Shown here: piece after piece, positions 57,801 through 64,000 of the stretch
How the letters are laid out: each line of letters starts with the position of its first letter
Position numbering within the stretch: the first letter of the stretch is position 1
DNA from: Alopecurus myosuroides
Lineage: Eukaryota; Streptophyta; Magnoliopsida; Poales; Poaceae
NCBI GenBank assembly: GCA_028641055.1
Contig: CM054059.1
Location: 433,818,167 to 433,882,166 of the forward strand
DNA length: 64,000 nucleotides
Direction: 5' to 3'
Program-made: the position numbers and the translations under genes
The notes under the pieces: generated by a model
What the model was told of the DNA's origin: nothing
Seen by the model: only the letters and a program-made list of their open reading frames with translations
The model's database searches: none

Positions 57801-59195
57801 AAGAAGATTGTGGATCACATCAAGGAGGGCAATGATAAATTCAAGTCCTTCTCAATTGATGACAAGGGAACTGTGTTCTTCGAAGGACGCATTGCAGTCC
57901 CTCAGATTCAAAGTCTCAAGGATATCATTCTCAAGGAGGCTCATGAAACTCCTCTATCCATTCACCCTGGAAGTACAAAGATGTACCAGGATCTCAAGAC
58001 TCTGTATTGGTGGCCTGGCATGAAACGTGAAATTGCTCAATACGTTTCTGAATGCGACGTTTGTCAACGTGTTAAGGCAGTCCATCAGAAGACAGCAGAT
58101 CTACTCCAACCTCTGAAAATTCCTGAGTGGAAGTGGGACATGATTGAAATGGACTTCGTTACTGGGTTTCCAAAGTCCAAAAAGGGCAACGATGCAATCT
58201 TCGTTGTTATTGATCGTCTCACTAAGGTTGCTCACTTCTATGCTGTAAAGGAAACTATCTCAGCTAGCCAGTTAGCAGAACTCTACACAGCAAAGGTTGT
58301 TCCCCTTCATGGTGTTCCATTGGAAATAAGCTCAGACCGTGGAAGTATCTTCACTTCTCATTTCTGGAAAAGCTTTCAGGAAGCATTGGGCACTAAACTT
58401 CTGTTCAGCACAGCTTATCACCCTCAGTCTCAAGGGCAAGTCGAAAGAGTCAATCAGATTCTCGAGGATATGCTCAGAGCATGTGGTCTCTCCTTTGGCA
58501 TGAAATGGGAGGATTGCCTTCCATATGCTGAATTCTCCTACAACAACAGCTACCAGGCAAGCCTAGGCATGGCACCATTTGAGGCACTGTATGGTCGCAG
58601 ATGCAGGAGTCCAATCAATTGGTCTGGAGCTGGTGAACGTTCACTTTTAGGCCCTGACATTGTTAAGGAAGCCGAGGAGAAAGTTCGTATCATTCGTGAC
58701 AATCTCAGGATTGCTCAATCTCGTCAGAAGAGCTATTATGATAGCAAGCACAGGGATATGGTCTATGCACCTGGTGATAAGGCATATCTCCGTGTAACTC
58801 CCCTCAGAGGCACTCATCGTTTTGGTGTGAAAGGAAAGCTTGCACCAAGATACATTGGCCCTTTCAACATCCTCTCAAGACGTGCAGAGAATGCTTATCG
58901 TCTTGAACTTCCAGAAAAACTTTCCAAGGTGCACGATGTGTTCCACGTGTCACAACTCAAGAAGTGTTTCAAAGATCCAGATCGTGCAGTTGATCATGAT
59001 TCCATTGAGCTGCAAGATGATCTATCTTATGAGGAGCACCCTACTCGTATTCTCGATGAGACCGAGCGTAAGACTCGCAACAAGAGCACCAAGTTCTTGA
59101 AAGTCCAATGGTCGCATCATTCCGATAAAGAGGCAACATGGGAGACCGAAGAGGATCTTCGCAAGAAGTATCCGGACCTGTTCTTTTCTCAGTAG
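54807..59195 (+). CDS. Tekay gag-pol polyprotein with chromodomain, 1462 aa
   Basis: The ATG at 54807 opens one frame. Order: Pro-rich start, gag capsid domain (about residues 60-165), CCHC zinc knuckle [14 protein letters not shown] (290-303), protease with active Asp 373 in [12 protein letters not shown] with YLDDILVYS (684), RNase H (833-945), integrase with HHCC finger (His 1046/1053, Cys 1083/1086) and Asp 1116, Asp 1177, Glu 1213, then the GPF region and a chromodomain near residues 1414-1458. The polyprotein makes the particle, copies RNA and directs integration; chromodomains in this group bind histone marks of heterochromatin. Oddity: the fourth RNase H acid, usually Asp in the ADALSR block, is Tyr 938 (MAYALSR, TAT at 57618). 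All other catalytic residues are present. Confidence 0.95.
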   Translation: MPPTRNNPPPPPPMGELLAQMTQVVTQMAQIQANQQHNQNAPRVTIKDFLSLGPKAFVATREPLDADDWIRDVARALEIAHVAEEDKVKYATYLLKGQAATWWENYQAMRAGFPINWGCFRDAFLKHHIPDGLMEKMREEFCSLRQGKLDVLGYQNEFNRLARYAGDEVSTEAKKMARFRRGFNPELKYALTNIKCKDFVELVNTALNEENGRKAFEESRKHSREGGSSSNMTTPPQKRRIWVPNGAVTRAPNAQASPGFGPRPPNPSQMQGQRFPMGQPRPGPSRIVTCYKCKDTGHYADKCTQKQLPLPPRPNTNQAMVRAPPAKAFNSNNRPVGRNARVNHIKADKAEEAADVVLGILPVNSIPAKVLFDTGASHSFVSKIFATTYNLDLVPLSNQIYVHSPGTKMITSKISLDNQILIGGRVFLASLMLLGNSDIDVILGMDWLKTHKAKIDCAQKSITLSHTSGQIVYSPYGTTSAQLFSLDAKPLPAIENVPVVCEFPDVFPEELPGMPPDRAVEFVIELEPGTAPISKHPYKIAPPELKLLKEQIDMYMDKGFIQPSSSAWGCPTLFVAKKDQTKRLVVDYRPLNEKTIKNKYPLPRIDDLFDQLAGASIFSKLDLRMGYHQIKIRKEDIPKTAFTTRYGLYEYTVMSFGLTNAPATFSRLMNSVFHEYLDKFVVVYLDDILVYSKSEEEHGEHLRLTLMKLREHRLYAKFSKCEFWIPEVAYLGHIISAKGIAIDPEKVKAIVDWKPPKTVKQVRSFLGLASYCRRFVQNFSKIAKPLTDLTKKDKKFVWTPQCDESFNLLKTKLTSTPVLVGPDTTKPFQIFCDASLQGLGAVLMQERQVVAYASRQLNPHEQNYPTHDLELAAVVFALKKWRQYLLGNKTEIFSDHKSLKYIFTQPDLNLRQRRWIEKIKDFDLTISYTPGKANVMAYALSRKSYCNNLMIMESQPPLHEEFQKLNLGLVPEGYLASLTASPTLEDKIRSEQLRDNEIKKIVDHIKEGNDKFKSFSIDDKGTVFFEGRIAVPQIQSLKDIILKEAHETPLSIHPGSTKMYQDLKTLYWWPGMKREIAQYVSECDVCQRVKAVHQKTADLLQPLKIPEWKWDMIEMDFVTGFPKSKKGNDAIFVVIDRLTKVAHFYAVKETISASQLAELYTAKVVPLHGVPLEISSDRGSIFTSHFWKSFQEALGTKLLFSTAYHPQSQGQVERVNQILEDMLRACGLSFGMKWEDCLPYAEFSYNNSYQASLGMAPFEALYGRRCRSPINWSGAGERSLLGPDIVKEAEEKVRIIRDNLRIAQSRQKSYYDSKHRDMVYAPGDKAYLRVTPLRGTHRFGVKGKLAPRYIGPFNILSRRAENAYRLELPEKLSKVHDVFHVSQLKKCFKDPDRAVDHDSIELQDDLSYEEHPTRILDETERKTRNKSTKFLKVQWSHHSDKEATWETEEDLRKKYPDLFFSQ

Positions 59196-59218
59196 GGAAT
59201 CTCGGGGCGCGATTCCTT

Positions 59219-59228
59219 CAAGGGGGGG
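59219..59228 (+). other. Polypurine tract
   Basis: CAAGGGGGGGCG lies immediately before the 3' LTR and would prime plus-strand synthesis. Confidence 0.8.
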
Positions 59229-59233
59229 CGTTT

Positions 59234-62200
59234 TGTAACATCCAAGTATGAAAACATCCCTTAGTGGTTCAATTTCTTGTTTATTTTCAAGCAATGCATC
59301 ATGTCATCATCTCATTGCATTTGTTTTATTTATTTTTTGCATTGTTTTCTTAATGAATCAAATCTTGTTTTCACACTTGTCTGTTACAATCTTTCAAATT
59401 TGCAAATCCAACAACATCAATTGCTTCCCATTATTTTCATATTGGATCAACTCTTAATTTGTGGTTTAATTCAATCAATCACTTAATCAACTAATCAATT
59501 AATTTCAAATTATTTCCAATTTCAAACCAATCCTCAAAATCTTTAATCTTTGGAATCAATGAAATTCACCACTAAATTGAACTCATCAAATCACTTTTAA
59601 ACCCTAAAGAAAACCCTTGAAAATACCTTGTTTTTCTACTATTAACTAATATTGGAAATCTTATTTAAATTGGTTCAATTTTTTAAAACAACAAACAAAC
59701 AATAAATTTTTGGAAAACAAAAACTGCCAAAAGGTTGTATTTCAACTAAGAAAATTAACCTAGTTTTTATACCAAAAATTTCTTTAAAACAAAACCTTGT
59801 TTTGTTTCCTTTTTGATTAACTACAAAAAAAAATCAGTGTACAAAAAAAAAAAAAAAGCAGCAGGGAGGAGAGCAGCAGCAGCTAAGGGCCCAAGCAGCC
59901 CAGCCCGTTTTTTTTATTTCTGGCCCGATACCCCTCAGGTCGCTGTCGTCCTCTTCCCCCCGCTGGCGTCAGCTGTACGAGCTCAGCTCCATCGTCGATC
60001 GCCTCCAGGAGCTCCCGATTCGCGCCGTACTGACCCTGATCCTCCATAAAAACACCGCAGCACCTCCTCCTGCCCCGCAAACCCTAAGCTCCACCCCTCC
60101 ATCGCCGCCAACCTCCCTTTCCTCTCCCCCAAGCCCTGCCTTTCTCTCTGAACACCCAAAGCTCTGAACTTCCCGCCGCCGTCCCTCTGAAATCCGGCAA
60201 CGTGCGCCGTCTCCGATGGCTAAGTTCGAGAGCTAGGCGCGGGAATTGGAAGCCCGCGGTCCCCTCTACCTCAACGACACCGCCACCTAGCCCTAGCCGC
60301 CTCCGATCGCCGCCGCCGTCCACGCCAACCTCGCCGTCGACTTCTGCCCGTCGCCTGAACCCCTACCTCGAACAGCGAGGTGAGCTCTCTGTTTGCTCCT
60401 CCTCCCTCTCGTTACCCTCTGTGCACCAGCCCGTGCACGCACCGCGCACGCAGCCGCAACCACCAGGAACCGTTTGCTCGAGCACGGGCTCGCCGTCGAT
60501 CACCGCTGCACCCTGCCGAACTCTGTCCGTGTCGCGGAACAGTTGGTTCGTCAGTTAAATTCAGAACATGCCCCATCTGAACCTCATCTTGGCCGCGCTG
60601 CTGTACCTGACAAGCATTCGGTCATCACCCCAGTGGCAACGCCACGGCGCGCACGCGGAGGAGGCCAGGGTTCGAGCCCTGGCTCTCGCTCGGGGATTTT
60701 TCTCCCAATCTTTTTCGCGCAGTGCTGACAGGGCGGGCCCCCTGTCAGCCTCTCAGGTGCCACGCGGGCGCGCAGCTGCCCTGGGCCCCTCTGGCAGCGT
60801 CGGTGTACGTTCCCAGTGCGTACAAAAAGTTCCAACACGTTTCTGTATTATTCAAAATGAATTTAAATTGCAGAAATAATCCCTAAAACTCAAATCTTAA
60901 TAACTTTTAATCCATAACTCTAAAAAAATAAAGTAATATATGATTTCTGCCCCAAATTCCATACTCTTGCCAAATAACTTATGTGTATTCTGTTTTGAGT
61001 TTTCAAAATTCATTTAAATTTCAAATTCAAATAATTCAAATGCAATTTGAATTAATTCATAACTAATTCATACTGTTTTCAAATAATACAAATAAAATAT
61101 GTTTTTCACACCTTTTTGAATGCTCTATCCAAATATAAATTTTGTTTTCTGGTTTGAACAATTTAAATTGCCTAAACTATTTAATTCTTGTTTAATTCAA
61201 TTAAAAATTGTTTAATTTTGTTTAATTCATAAGTAATTAATTCTAAGTCCAATTTCAAATTGTGAAACATGTAATCCAACTAAAATTTGATAAACTTTTC
61301 AAATATAAAATTTGTAATTGGTTTTGCATACTTTAAATTGTTGGAAACAATCAATACTTGTTCAACACCATTAAGTACCAATAATTCCAAACTTGTTAAT
61401 GTTTTCTAAAATGATTAACTATCAATCCAATTGCATTTAACTTGTTATGTTATAGTTCCTCATCATGCATGCATTATACTAAGTCACTTACACATGATGC
61501 TTAGTGATAGAATAATTAATTCAACTCCAAGCATGGGCTTCCATATGCATCCTTTTGCATATGGAATCCATTTAAACTTGTGTTTCATGACAAGCAATTT
61601 ATTTTGGTGCATCTATTAAACATGACATGCATCATCCAATGTTTGTGCACCTATGCCATGTATTGATTGCCCGTCTTCCTTCGTTGTTGTTTTGCTTCTT
61701 CTCGATTAGACGACGACGTTGGTACCGACGAGCCTTACGACACCGCTACTCAGGACCTAGCCCAGTACGAGGCTGAGCTGCCAGGCAAGTTATCACTCAC
61801 ATGAATCATTGAGTTCCTTTCCACACTTGTTGTCGATACTATCTTTTGTCTACTATTGCTAGCCCTATGTATCGTTGCTTGTTCTCCGAACCCATCACAT
61901 GATACCTTGAGCCATGATATTGCCACCACCTCCCTACCTACAGCCTTTGCTTGTGCCTGTTACCATCTAGCATGCTTAGGGTTGCTTTTACTCGAGTCTG
62001 TTGTCGGTTACTACTTTTACTATCTTATTATCTTGTACCGGGGCTCGTTATTAATCAATCAATCCTGTTAATTGCTAATGGTAATAATAATTTGATGATA
62101 AGGCACCGGCAGGAGGCCCATGAGTGGTTTTGGAGCCTGCTAGTGTCGACCCTAATAGGAAAAGGGTCTTGTCTACTGATCCATGATGAGCGCACTACCC

Positions 62201-63552
62201 GCATTTGGGAAGCGAGTATGGGCGCCCCCCTCAACTTGACCTGATTCGCATCTCGTCCAAATCGCCTCATTTAGTTCGTGTTTTCCATTTGCCGCATGCA
62301 TGTTTTTGCGAGCCCAGCGCAGGGTGGAACTTTCGTAGTCGGCATATAGGGGGACACGGTCTTAGAGTGCTATGATGGTCCATTTTCTTCTGGGCTTGAT
62401 TAGCCGTGCGCCCAAGGTTCTTTGGGCTTGATGCGAGGAAGGGTTGGTTGTGTAGAGTACCCCGCTTGGTGGAAGTGCATTTCCATCTGGCGGGTTATTC
62501 TTGAGTGTACGGCCAAATTGGTGCAACCCTGCAGGGATAATCTTCTCGAGAAGCCGTGTTTTCCGCGGTTATGGATTACTTGGTGAAAGTACTGGCTAAC
62601 AAGTACTCAGGACAACTTCAACATAACTATCAATCATGTTTCACCCAATGATTAATAACCTGACTAGTAATAGCTTATTCACACAATAACTTGATTCACC
62701 TTATTACAACCGTGTGAGTTATCCTCGGATTGCTTCTTTGGATAAGGGGCGAGATCCAGGATGGGTTTGGTTGAAGTTATCTTTCAGTTGGTTACAATCC
62801 TCGATCTTATCTTTTCTGTTAGCCGGAACTTGTAGATCTTTCTGTAGTTGGTTAGAGCAGCCAGCAGCAACTTTTATATCACCCCTTTTCTTCCGTTGAT
62901 CCCAAGCATCAAAGCTTGTGTTGACGGGTAATTCCTTGATGAACTGTGAGTCTTGCTTGCCAGTACTTGGATGTACTGACCCCGTTGGGGCTGTGGTTTA
63001 CGCAGAGTACTACTACGACTACGATGCTTCCCAGGATGGCTACTTTGTGGAGTTCGATGACGCTGCAGACGAGTAGTTAGCTGGACCAGGGCAGGATCCA
63101 GACCTTCGTGGATGGGCTTCGTTTTCCTTTATGTTCTCAGGCTTCTTAAGCCATGGATTTGTCTGTACTCAGACCCCTTTGATTGCTTCCGCTGTTGTAA
63201 TGAATGATATGTTGGGACATGTGTCCTCTGGATGACTGTATTCGATATTCTCTGCCTTAGTGAAGGCCAGTTGCACTTATTTCATTCTTTTGTGTCTTAG
63301 AGACATTCTGTGTTATCATTCGTACCAAACTGTTGACGTACCGTGCGTGTTTGATTATGAAGTACGTCGACAGTAGTGCCTTTAGGTTCCTAGCGGATAG
63401 TTTACCTCGACGGTGGAAGCAGGGCTTGTGTTGTCGCGCATAAGCGCAGGCCTACCAGGAAGCTGGGACGTGGGAGCAGTTATGCCCCATAATCCAAGCA
63501 CCTGACTTCCAGTTCGTGCGAGGAGTATCCTCTAGAAACCCAGGGTGCGACA
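59234..63552 (+). repeat. 3' LTR of the Tekay element
   Basis: 4319 bp, matching the 5' LTR; the A run is 15 instead of 17. The shift between equivalent points is 10152 before and 10150 after the run, with no other length change seen. Confidence 0.97.
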
Positions 63553-64000
63553 TCACACATCACTCTGGAGGCGGGCATGGTGGTCTAGAGCCCTCTGGTG
63601 ATGACTTTCCATCCCAGCAGGGTGCCGGGGAGAACTCGAGAGACCTCCCAATCTCGGGTTGATGATGATGGCGGCCTCGGGTGTTTTTCGTGGAAAAGTG
63701 GTATATTTTTTGGGTTCACGCATCGAGGGAAATATATAGGTGAAAGGGCGATGGCGGTGGGCGCCCGAGGGGCCTACACCACCCAAGACGCGGCCAGGGG
63801 CGCGCCGCCCTATGGTGTGGCCCCCCTCCGGGCCTCTTGGGGACTCCGTGGAACCTTTGGGAATTCTAAGACTTCCGGGCTTAAAAAAATTCAATTTCGA
63901 GAATATTTCCAGAACAACTTTTCTGAAACTAAAAACAACAAAAAAAATAGGAACTGGCTCTGTGGCATCTTGTCAATAGGTTAGTCCCCGGAAATCTATA
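63553..64000. repeat. Flanking repeat, right piece (grass LTR-retroelement-like)
   Basis: After TSD TCACA the sequence continues the interrupted target, CATCACTCTGGAGGCGGGCA. The wording (GGGCGATGGCGGTGGGCGCC; AACTGGCTCTGTGGCATCTT near the edge) resembles common Triticeae LTR-retrotransposon repeats I have seen, but I cannot name the family. Open frames here look incidental. Confidence 0.5.

Larger units (their letters stand above)
49082..63552 (+). mobile_element. Complete Tekay/Del-type chromovirus LTR retrotransposon, 14.5 kb
   Basis: The element has two LTRs of 4321 and 4319 bp starting TGTAACATCC and ending GGGTGCGACA, target duplication TCACA on both sides (49077-49081, 63553-63557), a tRNA-iMet PBS, a PPT, an extra ORF before gag and one uninterrupted gag-pol frame ending in a chromodomain. 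Very long LTRs, Met primer and C-terminal chromodomain fit the Tekay (Del) clade of Ty3/gypsy chromoviruses. LTRs look identical apart from a 17-versus-15 A run, so insertion is recent. The gag-pol frame is open throughout, but one RNase H catalytic residue is changed, so autonomy is doubtful. Confidence 0.97.

Noticed and set aside
63553..63984. Frames at the right edge as a host gene
   Set aside because: The sequence reads as a common grass retroelement repeat continuing the piece at 49036-49081.

Overview
This window looks like intergenic DNA from a large grass genome, most likely Triticeae (wheat, Aegilops or barley type). The basis is its nested transposons, its long-LTR gypsy elements with plant-type domains, a Stowaway MITE and GC-rich monocot-style exons. 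Species assignment is inference. There are no bacterial-style operons. Most of the 64 kb is mobile or satellite DNA, with islands of low-copy gene-like sequence that are mostly broken.

Layout. Positions 1-3.1 kb hold two minus-strand genes: a broken two-exon remnant behind a cluster of E2F-type sites, and a small unrecognised ORF. Positions 3.6-9.4 kb hold a decayed Helitron: a Rep/helicase N-terminal remnant, then a fragment of an FLX-like gene, a Stowaway MITE, and a Helitron-type 3' end at 9404. A short ORF with a Cys-rich tail follows at 9643-10131. A tandem array of about 357-bp monomers runs from about 10.2 kb to 41.0 kb. It is split by a 22-kb Ty3/gypsy Tat-lineage retrotransposon (14084-36128, TSD AGCCC). 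That element is itself split by an 8.75-kb CACTA transposon (14668-23421, TSD ACC), which carries a captured piece of an RLP44-like receptor gene. The Tat element also carries, on its antisense strand, a six-exon gene with its own TATA box, a 5'UTR intron and canonical splice sites.

From 41 to 46.6 kb there are gene-like units: a DUF4283-like ORF, a 3'-5' exonuclease-like pseudogene, a zf-XS-like two-exon gene with one in-frame TAG, and exon-like scraps. Two minisatellites and a CACTA-like terminus at 49035 follow. From 49082 to 63552 there is a complete, very young chromodomain-bearing Ty3/gypsy element of Tekay/Del type. It has LTRs of about 4.32 kb that appear identical except for a poly-A run, TSD TCACA, a tRNA-Met PBS, a PPT, an extra ORF before gag and an uninterrupted 1462-residue gag-pol. 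It sits in another grass repeat (49036-49081 and 63553-64000).

How the parts relate: the order of events read from the nesting is satellite array, then Tat insertion (LTRs about 1% diverged), then CACTA insertion into the Tat leader. The Tekay insertion is independent and the youngest. The most interesting biology is the way both gypsy elements package extra genes. The Tat element does it with an antisense intron-containing gene. The Tekay element does it with a sense ORF whose start codon, like that of gag, abuts a splice acceptor.
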